NCBI GenBank assembly: GCA_030697685.1
Contig: JAUYPF010000035.1
Location: 1-53,456 of the forward strand
From: a bacterium
GTDB taxonomy: Archaea; Nanobdellota; Nanobdellia; SCGC-AAA011-G17; GW2011-AR17
Direction of reading: 5' to 3'
DNA: 53,456 bases
The position numbers and the translations under genes were made by a program. This document shows, in pieces, positions 17,576-27,722 of the stretch (position 1 is its first letter; every line of letters begins with the position of its first letter). The notes under the pieces were generated by a model, which was given only the letters and a program-made list of their open reading frames with translations, was not told the origin of the DNA and did no database searches.

Positions 17576-17597
17576 TACTTGATTAAATAATCAAGTA
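17576..17597 (+). repeat. Perfect inverted repeat in the rRNA leader
   Basis: TACTTGATTA-AA-TAATCAAGTA: two perfect 10-bp arms with a 2-nt centre, ending exactly where the 16S processing stem begins (17598). In RNA it would form a hairpin with a distorted loop; in DNA it is a dyad suitable for a dimeric regulator. Confidence 0.7.
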
Positions 17598-17609
17598 TGA
17601 GGTATGGAT
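17598..17609 (+). other. 16S processing stem, upstream arm
   Basis: TGAGGTATGGAT is the exact reverse complement of 19217-19228 downstream of the 16S gene. Paired, the arms bracket the whole 16S sequence, as expected for the archaeal rRNA processing stem cut by the splicing endonuclease. Confidence 0.75.
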
Positions 17610-17691
17610 ACGAGCAGAGCTTAGTAGAAACAAATAAAATAAGTGTGCATAAATTAATCCTTTAAGTAAATTAATATTCTTGCGCTAAAAA

Positions 17692-19166
<1,475 letters not shown>

Positions 19167-19216
19167 TTTATTTTAATCTAAAAAATTAAAATTTAATTTT
19201 TACTAAGCGCTTAAAA

Positions 19217-19228
19217 ATCCATACCTCA
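19217..19228 (+). other. 16S processing stem, downstream arm
   Basis: ATCCATACCTCA pairs perfectly with 17598-17609. It sits between the 16S 3' end and tRNA-Ala. Confidence 0.75.
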
Positions 19229-19239
19229 ATCATATTTAT

Positions 19240-19347
19240 GGGCCCGTAGCTCAGCCTGGTAGAGCACCTGCCTTGCAAGTAGGGGGCCTCGGGTTCGAAA
19301 GTGAATCCCCAATATTAAGAGGATCCTCGGAAGTCCCGACGGGTCCA
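19240..19347 (+). tRNA. tRNA-Ala (anticodon UGC) with a T-loop intron
   Basis: The acceptor GGGCCCG pairs with CGGGTCC and contains the G3-U70 pair that identifies tRNA-Ala. The D-stem is GCTC/GAGC, and the anticodon arm is CCTGC-CTTGCAA-GTAGG with anticodon TGC. The T-stem is TCGGG/CCCGA. The T-loop, which should be 7 nt, is interrupted: removing about 34 nt (19300-19333, position ambiguous by 1-2 nt) gives the normal loop TTCGAAT. The inserted segment can form a short ATCC/GGAT helix. I could not place a strict bulge-helix-bulge. Located in the 16S-23S spacer, the usual euryarchaeal-style position. Confidence 0.88.
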
Positions 19348-19483
19348 TATCATAGTCACCATTTGACAAATATAATGCGGCGCATTTCTAAAAAGAAATG
19401 TGCTAAGGGTACTTAACCTCTTGAAACCCAAGAGAGAAATCATATTCAACAATTAGTACCATGCATAGGTAAGAAGGAAATTT
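19348..19483 (+). other. tRNA-Ala/23S spacer with two hairpins and the 23S processing arm
   Basis: The spacer holds a 10-bp hairpin (GCGCATTTCT-AAAA-AGAAATGTGC, about 19380-19403), a second small hairpin (CTCTTG...CAAGAG), and the upstream 23S processing arm at 19459-19478. No gene. Confidence 0.5.
19459..19478 (+). other. 23S processing stem, upstream arm
   Basis: A 20-nt arm beginning CCATGCATAGG and ending AGAAGGA, perfectly complementary to 22406-22425. The pair brackets the 23S gene. Confidence 0.8.
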
Positions 19484-22400
19484 AAATAGTTACTACTAAC
19501 GCCATTAGATGGAAGACTTGGTTCAAGACACTGATGAAGGGCGTGGCAAGCAACGAAAAGCTTCGGCGAGCTGCATGCGAGCATTGAACCGAAGATACCC
19601 GAATGAGACTTCTCAGAAAATCCGAAAGGATAAGGAACCTAGGGAATTGAAGCGTCTCAGTACCTAGAGGAAAAAAAATCAATAGAGATTCCGTGAGTAT
19701 CAGCGAGAAAAAACGGAAGAGAGCAAACTGAATCCTACGCAGAAATGCGTTGGAGATGTGGTGTTACAGACTCACCTTTATACCTTAACTTGTTAACTCG
19801 AAGTCTCCTGGAAAGGAGTGCCAAAGAGGATGATAGCTCCGTAGAGAAAAACAAGAAGGAGAGTGAGTATCTTGAGTAATGTACATTGGAAATTGTGCAC
19901 GAATATGGGAGACATCAACTTCCAACTCTAAATATGTCTTGAGTCCGATAGCATATGAGTACCGTGAGGGAAAGTTGAAAAGAACTCGTGATAGAGAGCG
20001 AAAAGAACCTGAAATCTAATGGCTATGGTGAGATACGGCTCCTCGGAGTTGTATCGTACGTTTCGAATAACGAGCCAGGGAGTTTATCTTAGTGGCGAGG
20101 GTAAGTCCATCAAGGACGTACTCGAAGGGAAACCAATTTCTCGCAGTTTACAAGGAGAGAGGTATGAAAATGCCTTTAGTCATTAGGATATGACCCGAAA
20201 CCGGGCGATCTAGTCGTGAGTAAGGTGAAGCCGTTCTCTGAATGGTGGAGGCCTGAAGACGTGCTACGTGCATGTGTTGTTCTAACTTGCGGCTAGGGGT
20301 GAAAAGCCAATCGAGCCCGGTCATAGCTGGTTCCTACCGAAATAGGCCTAAGTCTAGTCTCAGTGGAGATAGTTGAAGAGGTAGAGCGACGGATTTGAGG
20401 ACTCGGGAGAGAAATCTCTCATCCTCTTGTCCAACTCCAAATTTTCCAACATCGTAGAAGCTGGGAAACGGGGATGCTGGGGTAAACTTGCATTCCAAGA
20501 GGGGAACAACCCCAACTATTGTTAAGGTCCCTAAATAGCAACTAAGTGTTAAAGGGTGAAAGGTGTTCATCACCACAGACAGCGGGGAGGTTGGCTTAGA
20601 AGCAGCCATCCTTTAAAGAAAGCGTAACAGCTCACCTGTCAAGGTCATGTGCCCTGAAAATGGACAGGACTAAGTTGTTTACCGATACAATAGTCCTTCA
20701 TACAAGAGTATGAAGAGAGGTAGGTAGGTGTTCTGTGAGGGCAGAACTGCATTCGAGAGAGTGTTGGGACCTCATAGAATTAAGAATCCTGGTAGTAGTA
20801 GGATCTATTTAAAGTGAGAATCTTTAAGACCGAAAGGGCAAGGGTTTCTCAGCAATGTAAATCAGCTGAGAGTTAGTTAGTCCTAACCACAATCCTAACA
20901 GGAACTGTGGGAAAGGGAAAACGGTTAATATTCCGTTACTATAGAAGTACGCGCGGCAACGCAAGCTTTGTTTCTGACACTTTGGAATAGACTCACAAGT
21001 ACCATCGTGCTTGTTAAAAAGAACAAATCAATGGAGTATCATAACGATGAGAAATTGATTACATCTTTGAGGAGCTCATTTTGTGAGTTGAGTTGATATC
21101 TAGAGTCAGTGAAAAAGGAACAGAGAAGGATCTTCTATAACTATACCTAGATCCGACACTGGTGTCCCTGCGTGAGAAGCGCAAGGTCTGAGGGAGTAAT
21201 TTTGTTTAGGGAACTCGACAGATTGGCCCCGTACCTTCGGTATAAGGGGTCCCTGCGATTGTATTTGTATAAGTGCGATTACAGGGTTCAATAACTCGGG
21301 CGATCCGACTGTTTAACAAAAACATAACAAACTGCGAGCCAGAAATGGTGTGTATAGTTTGTGACGTCTGCCCAGTGCTAGTACTTCAAACTCCGGTTCA
21401 ACGGAGCTAAGAGCTAGTAAACGGCGGGAATAACTATAATTCTCTTAAGGTAGCGAAATGCCTTGTCGTTTAATTGACGACCTGCATGAAGGGCGTAACG
21501 AGATCGCTATTGTCCCAAACAAGATCCCCCCGAACATTACATTCTGGTGCAAAGTCCAGAGACTTCCAGTGGGAAGCGGAGACCCCATGGAACTTTACTG
21601 TAGCTTATTGTTGCGATGCGAGTTTTATTGTGTAGCGTAGGTGGGAGTCGCTATGTTCTGGTCGCTAGATCAGGAATAGACAACAATGAAACACCACTCT
21701 ATAGAGCTTGCATTGCTCACTTTCGCAAGAAAGGACAGCAGTTGGTGGACAGTTTGGCTGGGGCGGCACCCAGCTGAAAAGATATCAGTTGGGCCCAAAG
21801 GTAAGCTCATCAGGTTCAGAAATCCTGAGTAGAGTGCAAGAGCAAAAGCTTGCCTGACTGTATTTCGAACAGTAAGAAATGCAGCACCGAAAGGTTGGTC
21901 TAGCGAACCCCTGTGTCCCAATTGATGGGGGCCAGGTATGACAGAAAAGCTATCCTGGGGATAACTGAGTCGTCGCGCCTAAGAGCTCAAATCGACGGCG
22001 CGGCTTGCTACTTCGTTGTCGGCTCATCGCATCCTGGGTGTGCAGAAGCACCCAAGGGTGGAGGTGTTCACTCATTAAAGCGGTTCGTGAGCTGGGTTAA
22101 GAACGTTGCGAGACAGTTTGTATGATATCTACTGGAAGTGCAAAAAGGTCTGAGAGGAAGGAGTATTTAGTACGAGAGGAACGGTACCTCGACGCCTCTG
22201 GTGTATCGCTTATCTGATAAGGTAGGGCGAGCAGCTACGCGTTACATCATAAGTGCTGAAAGCATCTAAGCACGAAAGATACCTCGAAAAGAGACCGAGA
22301 ACTCCTGCAGAAGACAGGGTTGATGGGACTGGCGTGTACGCATCAAGCTTCGGCGAGATGTTCAGCGCGCAGTTACCAATCGTTCGATTTTAGCTATTTT
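19484..22400 (+). rRNA. 23S ribosomal RNA
   Basis: Large-subunit rRNA of about 2.9 kb. Landmarks: the 5' region with GGGCGTGGCAAGC; GAGTACCGTGAGGG; TAGCTGGTTC; TCTCTTAAGGTAGCGAAATGCC and GACGACCTGCATGAA in domain V; the sarcin-ricin loop AGTACGAGAGGAAC near 22170. Ends are inferred from the flanking processing stem and are good to about 10 nt. No intron seen at the usual homing sites in domains IV-V. No 5S rRNA follows, so 5S is probably elsewhere, as in many archaea. Confidence 0.95.
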
Positions 22401-22405
22401 CAAAA

Positions 22406-22425
22406 TCCTTCTTACCTATGCATGG
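22406..22425 (+). other. 23S processing stem, downstream arm
   Basis: Perfect 20-nt reverse complement of 19459-19478, immediately followed by the T-run. Confidence 0.8.
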
Positions 22426-22432
22426 TTTTTTT
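22426..22432 (+). terminator. Oligo-T terminator of the rRNA operon
   Basis: TTTTTTT directly after the 23S processing arm, followed by an AT-rich gene-free stretch. Archaeal RNA polymerase terminates at such T-runs. From here to 22625 I see no gene; a GC-richer islet of unknown meaning lies at about 22524-22580. Confidence 0.6.
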
Positions 22433-22625
22433 CTAAATAATATTATTCAGAATAAAAATAAATATTTTTCAATGTTTAAATAAATAATAAAGATAAATAA
22501 AATAATTTTTCTAAAATCTATCTTTGTCGCTCGTTTCACTCGCTGTGCTCAAACGCCGCAGGGCTGCACATATTTGCACTGTATACATACTTCTGAGCAA
22601 CAAGGAAAAAAGACAGATACAAAAA

Positions 22626-23234
22626 TTATAATTTTTTATACATACAAGAGAATTTTTTATTACCAATTTCTTTATCTTGGAAACAAGCTTCTTCTCGAAA
22701 GCCTAATTTCTTATAGAAGGGTATAACATGTTCTGGCGTGAAAAGCGCAACGCCCTGACAATGATTTTTTTCTCGAGCAATAACTTCCCTAGTAAGCAAT
22801 TCTCCATAAGATTTTCCTCGATGCAATGGATCAATATATAAGCGATCCACATACAAATCTATTCCTCTCTTTCCTTGTTCCAAATAATACCACAATGCTC
22901 CAACAACAGTATGTTCTACATCTAAAACAAAACAGCTCCCTTCTCTTTGTATTTCAGATCTTCTTCTTCCTTCCAAAACTTCTCTATCAAATGCTTCAAG
23001 ATACTGACGCAGTATGTCCATATCCTTTCTTTCTTCAGAGCGCACACAAGGATGATTCTGTCTTTCTCTTGGCAGAGTGTCTATATCTAAAAGAACATCC
23101 AAAAATTCTCCATCAAAAGAAAATTTCCGTGGTATTCGAAATCCTTGAAGCTGTATTCGAAGTTCAGATGGAGAAATTCTTCCTGCAAGAAAATCTTCTT
23201 GATATAAACACAAAATTTCAAAATCCATTTGCAC
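22626..23234 (-). CDS. GNAT-family N-acetyltransferase
   Basis: A 202-residue protein with a C-terminal GNAT domain (about 95-202). The core is VVGALWYYLEQGKRGIDL, then VDRLYIDPLHRGKSYGELL with the acetyl-CoA pyrophosphate-binding R-G-K-S-Y-G loop, and the late signature IPFYKKLGFREE. The N-terminal 90 residues are an unassigned helical region. The substrate is unknown. The ATG (23234 or 23228) lies about 26 nt from a TTTATAAA box at 23251-23258 on the minus strand. It diverges from a deacetylase-family gene. Confidence 0.85.
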   Translation of the reverse strand: MQMDFEILCLYQEDFLAGRISPSELRIQLQGFRIPRKFSFDGEFLDVLLDIDTLPRERQNHPCVRSEERKDMDILRQYLEAFDREVLEGRRRSEIQREGSCFVLDVEHTVVGALWYYLEQGKRGIDLYVDRLYIDPLHRGKSYGELLTREVIAREKNHCQGVALFTPEHVIPFYKKLGFREEACFQDKEIGNKKFSCMYKKL

Positions 23235-23326
23235 CTTTTACAAAGGATTATTTATAAACGAGGGGTTGAAAAATTTTTCAACAAAAAAGAACAGCTTTAT
23301 ATAAGGAATAAAATTTGTTTTTTTAC

Positions 23327-24181
23327 ATGGAAATATATTCACACCCTATTTTTTCTGTGCAAGGAAGAGACTTTCCAGGTCAAGAGCATCCAAATAGATT
23401 ATCACGTGTATGGAATCTCGTTCAAGAAACAGAAAGAGTATATTCCCGAGATCACGATCAGGATCCAGAAATTCGCAGCAAAATTGAAGATGTACACAAT
23501 TACATTGACACAATACAATATACTGGACCTAGTTACACAACAATTGATGAAGAGAGAGAAACTTTCATAGATAGACTTACTTATCGAGCAGGGATTGCAG
23601 CAGTAGTAACAAGCATCTACGCTGCACAAGCAGAAGGTTTTGCCCTTGTTCGCCCACCAGGCCATCACGCTCACGCAGATTATACGCATGGCTTTTGCAT
23701 TTTCAACAATATGGCCATTGCAGCAAAGCAACTTTTGAAAGATGGAGAAAGAGTTCTTGTTTTAGACCTAGACATTCATCATGGCTGTGGAACAGAAGAG
23801 CTTTTAAAAAAAGAACCTGATGCAAAAATGATTTCTCTCTATCAAAGAGGCACAAAAAGAGATTGGCCGGCAAATAATCATTTTACCTATGCCAAAAATT
23901 GTGATCACATTCCCATTAAAGGTGAGGTACATGATAAACGTTATTGCAAAATCTTTGATAAAATTCTCCCTACTATTGATGCTTTTCAACCAACAATCAT
24001 TGGTGTAAGCCTTGGTCTAGATACATTCGAAGGAGAAGCATATGCTTGGAATCTTACAGGAAAATCCTTACAGCATATTCGCCAAAGATTAAAAGGAAGA
24101 AGAATATTTGCTATTCTGGAGGGTGGCTATACAGAAATAGCAATTGAACAAGGCCTTGCAGCTTTTATTGAAGACCCTTAA
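23327..24181 (+). CDS. Histone deacetylase-family (arginase-fold) deacetylase
   Basis: A 284-residue zinc amidohydrolase of the HDAC/acetylpolyamine amidohydrolase/AcuC superfamily. Motifs: RPPGHHA (109-115) with the charge-relay His pair, GFCIFNN (122-128), DLDIHHG with zinc ligands D139 and H141, the third ligand D222 in SLGLDTFEGE, and the catalytic Tyr region LEGGY (Y258). All active-site residues are present. I chose ATG 23327 because TTTATATA at 23296-23303 is about 27 nt upstream; an earlier TTG in frame would precede the transcript. It may remove acetyl groups from lysine or polyamines. Its 3' end overlaps that of the convergent second GNAT gene by 4 nt. Confidence 0.9.
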   Translation: MEIYSHPIFSVQGRDFPGQEHPNRLSRVWNLVQETERVYSRDHDQDPEIRSKIEDVHNYIDTIQYTGPSYTTIDEERETFIDRLTYRAGIAAVVTSIYAAQAEGFALVRPPGHHAHADYTHGFCIFNNMAIAAKQLLKDGERVLVLDLDIHHGCGTEELLKKEPDAKMISLYQRGTKRDWPANNHFTYAKNCDHIPIKGEVHDKRYCKIFDKILPTIDAFQPTIIGVSLGLDTFEGEAYAWNLTGKSLQHIRQRLKGRRIFAILEGGYTEIAIEQGLAAFIEDP

Positions 24182-24828
24182 ACTAATCTTTTAATTAAAG
24201 ATCGACATGTTCCAGCTTCATTTTTCCTTTTAGGATCATAAGAAAATCCTAATTTTTTATAAAAAGGAACAACCTCTTCTGGAGAACGTAAAGCCACGCT
24301 TCGGCAACCAAAACTTTCGGCATACTCATTAAGTACTTCTTCCATGAGTCTTTTTCCACAATGAAATTTTCGTAGTTCTGGTTTCACATACAAAGAATGA
24401 ACAAAAAATTGATCCTGAGAATTAATTTGGTACCATAATGCTCCTGCAATTCCAGGTTCAAAAACAGAAACTCCAAGTTGAGAAAGATCTTCTGGACTAT
24501 GTTCAAGAACAAGCACATTATCTGGAGCACTATCTTTTACTTTCCCATACAATTCTTTTTCAAAATTATAAAAAAGTTCTTCTATAACAGAAGCATCCTT
24601 TTTAGAAGCGAGTCGCACCAACCCAATAGAATCAATATTTCTTCTCTTTGCTGGTATAAAAGTTTTTTCTGTTGCTTGAAAATTTATGATTGCGAGAAAA
24701 GTAGGATCATAATTTCTTCCTTCTAATTCTTCTGTAGAAATATTTTGCCCTTGAAAAGCAAGAGCAACCTCTCTAATAGTATATATCCCTCCTTTATATC
24801 CAGAATAATACCTCTCAAAGAGATCCAT
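24178..24828 (-). CDS. GNAT-family N-acetyltransferase (second)
   Basis: A 216-residue protein. The GNAT domain occupies about the last 120 residues: IAGALWYQINSQDQFFV, VHSLYVKPELRKFHCGKRL (CoA-binding turn), and VVPFYKKLGFSYDP. It resembles the GNAT gene at 22626-23234 in layout: an unassigned N-terminal half followed by the same ALWY...LYV/LYI...PFYKKLGF order, so the two are likely paralogs. It converges on the deacetylase gene and ends within its last codon. Confidence 0.83.
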   Translation of the reverse strand: MDLFERYYSGYKGGIYTIREVALAFQGQNISTEELEGRNYDPTFLAIINFQATEKTFIPAKRRNIDSIGLVRLASKKDASVIEELFYNFEKELYGKVKDSAPDNVLVLEHSPEDLSQLGVSVFEPGIAGALWYQINSQDQFFVHSLYVKPELRKFHCGKRLMEEVLNEYAESFGCRSVALRSPEEVVPFYKKLGFSYDPKRKNEAGTCRSLIKRLV

Positions 24829-24950
24829 GAACGTTTTTTTCTTTAAATGTTTATAAAGCTTCAGAGGAGAAATAATACAACAAAACAGTTGAAAGGAAAG
24901 CCTTATAAATAATGACTACTCATTGATAATAACAAAAAGGAGACAAAAAC

Positions 24951-25406
24951 ATGACAAACACATTAGGATATGTTACAGGAGCAGTTTCAGGATTAGCAGT
25001 ACTTTGTGGCTTAGGTTATAGCCTTGAAAACCCGCAACGAGCACTTGTTCCTTTTAATGATACAAAAAGTTCTGTAGAAAGAACACTTGTAAAACCAGAA
25101 GGGTACATTGGAGAGGGAAATCTTTTTGAAGTGCTTGGAGATGCAATCCATGATCTCAGACAAAGAAACCTTCCAACAAGACTAGGAACAATAAATGTAG
25201 GTTTTGGCAACACACCCTATCAAGATCAAAGATTACGTTCTTCACATTATGAGAATGGAAGAGATTTGGCAGAATATCTTGATGATGAATTGCAGGAAAA
25301 AGAGCGAGTAACAGGAATGACAAAAGGAGATCTTACTCTTGCTGGAGCAGGACTTGGTCTTGGGCTTTTAGCAGTCTTAGGATATGCGAATAAGAAGAAA
25401 CCATAA
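24951..25406 (+). CDS. Small two-helix membrane protein, first gene of operon
   Basis: A 151-residue protein. A hydrophobic N-terminal segment (YVTGAVSGLAVLCGLGYSL) and a glycine-rich C-terminal helix (LTLAGAGLGLGLLAVLGYANKKK) flank a soluble loop of about 95 residues. ATG 24951 has a clear Shine-Dalgarno (AAGGAGA) and a TATA-like CTTATAAAT near 24902, so the transcript has a short leader. First gene of a same-strand run to 29121. No family recognised. Confidence 0.6.
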   Translation: MTNTLGYVTGAVSGLAVLCGLGYSLENPQRALVPFNDTKSSVERTLVKPEGYIGEGNLFEVLGDAIHDLRQRNLPTRLGTINVGFGNTPYQDQRLRSSHYENGRDLAEYLDDELQEKERVTGMTKGDLTLAGAGLGLGLLAVLGYANKKKP

Positions 25407-25420
25407 AGGAGAATAAAAAA

Positions 25421-26047
25421 ATGAATGAAGAAGAAATACAAAGAATATTTGCAGATCCAGAGAATCAAAGAAGAGTAAATGTATGGTATCAAAGAGAAGT
25501 AGATTATACGGAGCAAGCATTATACAAACAACTGGGTGAAAAACAGCCTTATATAAAGGAAATTTTTGATAGTACAAAATCACAAACAGGTATAGAAAAT
25601 AGAAATAATTTAAAAGTAATGAGAGATACATTAGAAATTTTACTAGGATTACAAACTCTTGAATCTACTCTAACAATTCTTGTAAGGAAGGCACAAGAAA
25701 TTGTTGATAGATGTATTCCAGAGATAGATAGATTTTATCTAGCACTTATAGCACAGACAAAATCTCTCGAAAGAGAATACGGAAAGACTATGGAAGAAAT
25801 TGTTAAGGAAGAACAATATAGAGATGAAATTTACAGAAGAATTTTCCCTACAAGAGAAGAAGCAGAAATGTATATGGTATTATCACATGAACTAGCAAAA
25901 GGAGTAATAGGAATAGAAAAAGTTCTAAACAAAAATCAAAAGACAACAGAATCAGAAAGAGAAGAAGAAATGAAACTAGAATTTCTAAAAGCAATAAGAG
26001 GATATAAAAGAAAAGAATTTGACAGAATTTATGATATATATAATTAA
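25421..26047 (+). CDS. Unknown all-helical protein
   Basis: A 208-residue, strongly charged helical protein with no cysteines except one (IVDRCIPEIDRFYLAL), no signal peptide and no membrane segment. A Shine-Dalgarno (AAAGGAGAA) precedes ATG 25421, 14 nt after the previous stop. Long amphipathic helices (LESTLTILVRKAQEIVDRCI; KSLEREYGKTMEEIVKEEQY) suggest a helical bundle or oligomer. No function proposed. Confidence 0.6.
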   Translation: MNEEEIQRIFADPENQRRVNVWYQREVDYTEQALYKQLGEKQPYIKEIFDSTKSQTGIENRNNLKVMRDTLEILLGLQTLESTLTILVRKAQEIVDRCIPEIDRFYLALIAQTKSLEREYGKTMEEIVKEEQYRDEIYRRIFPTREEAEMYMVLSHELAKGVIGIEKVLNKNQKTTESEREEEMKLEFLKAIRGYKRKEFDRIYDIYN

Positions 26048-26059
26048 AAAAAGGAGAAA

Positions 26060-26701
26060 ATGAACAAAAGTCTTAACCTTGAACTCCAAGTTATCCCAAA
26101 TACTGATAGACTAAGCAGAGCTTTTTTCAGTTCAAAAAAAGAGGTAGTGATAGAAAATCTTTTTGCTCCTACAAGAAGAACCTTTCAAGAAGGTTTAGGT
26201 ATCCCCATTGAAGTTAGTACGAATGAATATGGACAATTTCCTAGAGGAGATATTCTTATTTCCTACACAACACGAGAAGAGTTTGATAGAAGAACAGAAA
26301 TAATTTCAGAATTCAATATGATTAGAGCGTTTTATCTTTCATTCTCTAAAAGAGATTTTCCTGGAGCAGAACTTAACTGGAGAAAAGTTTTAGGGCATTC
26401 AAGAGAAAACAACATTTTCATCTTTTCTGGTCTCCCAAAAATGTTTGCTCTTCGGTATCCTAAAGAGAGAACGGATTTAGAGAAATATTGTACATTCCAA
26501 GGCCATGTTCTTCTCCATGAATTAGGACACACTTTCGGATTAGAACATGCAAGTTATAGAGACATAAGACAGGGAACAACAGACATTATGAGCCAAGGAT
26601 CATCCTATGATTGTTATAAATGGGGAAGATATGATTTTTCAAAAGAAGACAAAGAGAGAATAGCTAAACGAATGAGTGAAGGATGGTCAGATAAAAAATG
26701 A
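26060..26701 (+). CDS. Metzincin-type zinc protease
   Basis: A 213-residue metalloprotease. The zinc-binding HELGHTFGLEH (153-163) is a complete metzincin H-E-x2-H-x2-G-x2-H motif, followed by the Met-turn DIMSQG (175-180). The N-terminal half has the expected mixed beta-sheet (GDILISYTTREEF). This resembles archaemetzincin or matrixin-like catalytic domains, but the extra Cys cluster typical of archaemetzincins is not evident. There is no signal peptide, so it probably acts in the cytoplasm unless exported otherwise. Shine-Dalgarno AAAAGGAGAAA precedes ATG 26060; its stop overlaps the next start. Confidence 0.88.
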   Translation: MNKSLNLELQVIPNTDRLSRAFFSSKKEVVIENLFAPTRRTFQEGLGIPIEVSTNEYGQFPRGDILISYTTREEFDRRTEIISEFNMIRAFYLSFSKRDFPGAELNWRKVLGHSRENNIFIFSGLPKMFALRYPKERTDLEKYCTFQGHVLLHELGHTFGLEHASYRDIRQGTTDIMSQGSSYDCYKWGRYDFSKEDKERIAKRMSEGWSDKK

Positions 26702-27348
26702 TAGACCTTAAACAATTTTTTTCTTTTCAAAATCCAAATCAAGGAAGGTATGCTTCACTTCATGCAGAATCTTATGCCCCTTATTTAGAGACATCATACG
26801 GAAATACCCAATGGGGATTTCTAACACCAGAATGGAATGGAACAATGTATTCTACAGACCCAGAAAAAGCAAAAGAATTTTTTCGCGAAAAACTAAAAGG
26901 AAAACCTCTTATTGATTTAGGCTGTGGACCTTGGCATTGGGCAGAAAGACTTGCTGAAGAATTAGATTTGTCTTTATACATTGGAATAGACCATAGTTTT
27001 GGAAGAAAAGAAGAACAAAGCCTCGAAAGAAATCTTATGAAAGGAAACGGAAAAGTTATTCTCTTAAATGCAAGTATACTACATGCAGTCGCACATCTTC
27101 AATCAGGAGCATATAACATAACAATAAATGGAATTGACCACCACATGATTAGGAATGAAAAATATAGAGATGCAATCGTAGAAGAACTCTGGAGAGCACT
27201 ACAACCAGAATCAACAATCTTTGGATGTAATTCCATATTTTTTGAAAGACTAAAACAAAGAGGGTTTATACAAACAGATTTCCCAGGAAGAAAGAGTCCA
27301 GAATTTCTGGGTGATGAATGGAATGGCTGGTTCTTGGAGAGAAAATGA
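26698..27348 (+). CDS. Class I SAM-dependent methyltransferase with duplicated N-terminal module
   Basis: A 216-residue protein. The SAM-binding motif I is LIDLGCGPWHWAERLA (71-86) and the acidic motif II is YIGIDHS (94-100). A NITINGIDHHMIR segment near 140 occupies the motif IV position, and the C-terminal KQRGFIQTDF strand is typical of the fold. The first 39 residues (MIDLKQFFSFQNPNQ, ending TSYGNTQW) recur, at both protein and DNA level, at the start of the isoprenoid-synthase-like gene at 28120. It starts inside the metzincin stop codon (ATGA). Substrate unknown. Confidence 0.85.
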   Translation: MIDLKQFFSFQNPNQGRYASLHAESYAPYLETSYGNTQWGFLTPEWNGTMYSTDPEKAKEFFREKLKGKPLIDLGCGPWHWAERLAEELDLSLYIGIDHSFGRKEEQSLERNLMKGNGKVILLNASILHAVAHLQSGAYNITINGIDHHMIRNEKYRDAIVEELWRALQPESTIFGCNSIFFERLKQRGFIQTDFPGRKSPEFLGDEWNGWFLERK

Positions 27349-27722
27349 ACAAACAACAACTAGAAGATCTTCTTTTCTTGTCTCAAGAGGAGTATAACGA
27401 TGATAAAAAGGTCAGAAAAAAGGCTATACTTGCAACAACAAATGCTTTTCTCTATGTAGGTTCACATATTCTTGGAAAAAATCTTCAAAATCAAATCATT
27501 GAAAATAATACTGGAGATGCATTTCTCTGTGGTGGATGGTATTTCATAATGAGAATGTGCTTCAATAAAAAAGCCTCAGCAATAGGGGCTTTTGGTGGTG
27601 CAAGTTTTGCGGAGTTCCTCCAATGGGGGTTTAAAGGTTATGATCCAAAAGATTTTGCAGCATATGCTATAGGGGCAGGTCTTGCATATACTTTAGATAA
27701 CCTACTCACAAAACAAAAATGA
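27345..27722 (+). CDS. Small membrane protein, VanZ-like
   Basis: A 125-residue protein read from ATG 27345, which overlaps the methyltransferase stop (ATGA). Three hydrophobic stretches are visible (KAILATTNAFLYVGSHILG; ASAIGAFGGASFAEFLQWGF; DFAAYAIGAGLAYTLDNLL). The order EFLQ-x6-D-x-x-D-x3-Y-x-x-G resembles the VanZ-like family's EhlQ...fD..Di..N..G pattern, but the Asn is absent, so the assignment is tentative. Coupled by overlapping codons to genes on both sides. Confidence 0.65.
   Translation: MNKQQLEDLLFLSQEEYNDDKKVRKKAILATTNAFLYVGSHILGKNLQNQIIENNTGDAFLCGGWYFIMRMCFNKKASAIGAFGGASFAEFLQWGFKGYDPKDFAAYAIGAGLAYTLDNLLTKQK

Noticed and set aside
17568-17610. Possible C/D-box RNA in the rRNA leader (ATGATGA at 17568-17574)
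   Set aside because: The C-box-like heptamer is present, but I found no D box (CTGA) in the following leader, so it does not meet the C/D architecture.
22400-22625. 5S rRNA after 23S
   Set aside because: No sequence with the 5S helix pattern or conserved loops occurs between the 23S gene and the GNAT gene.
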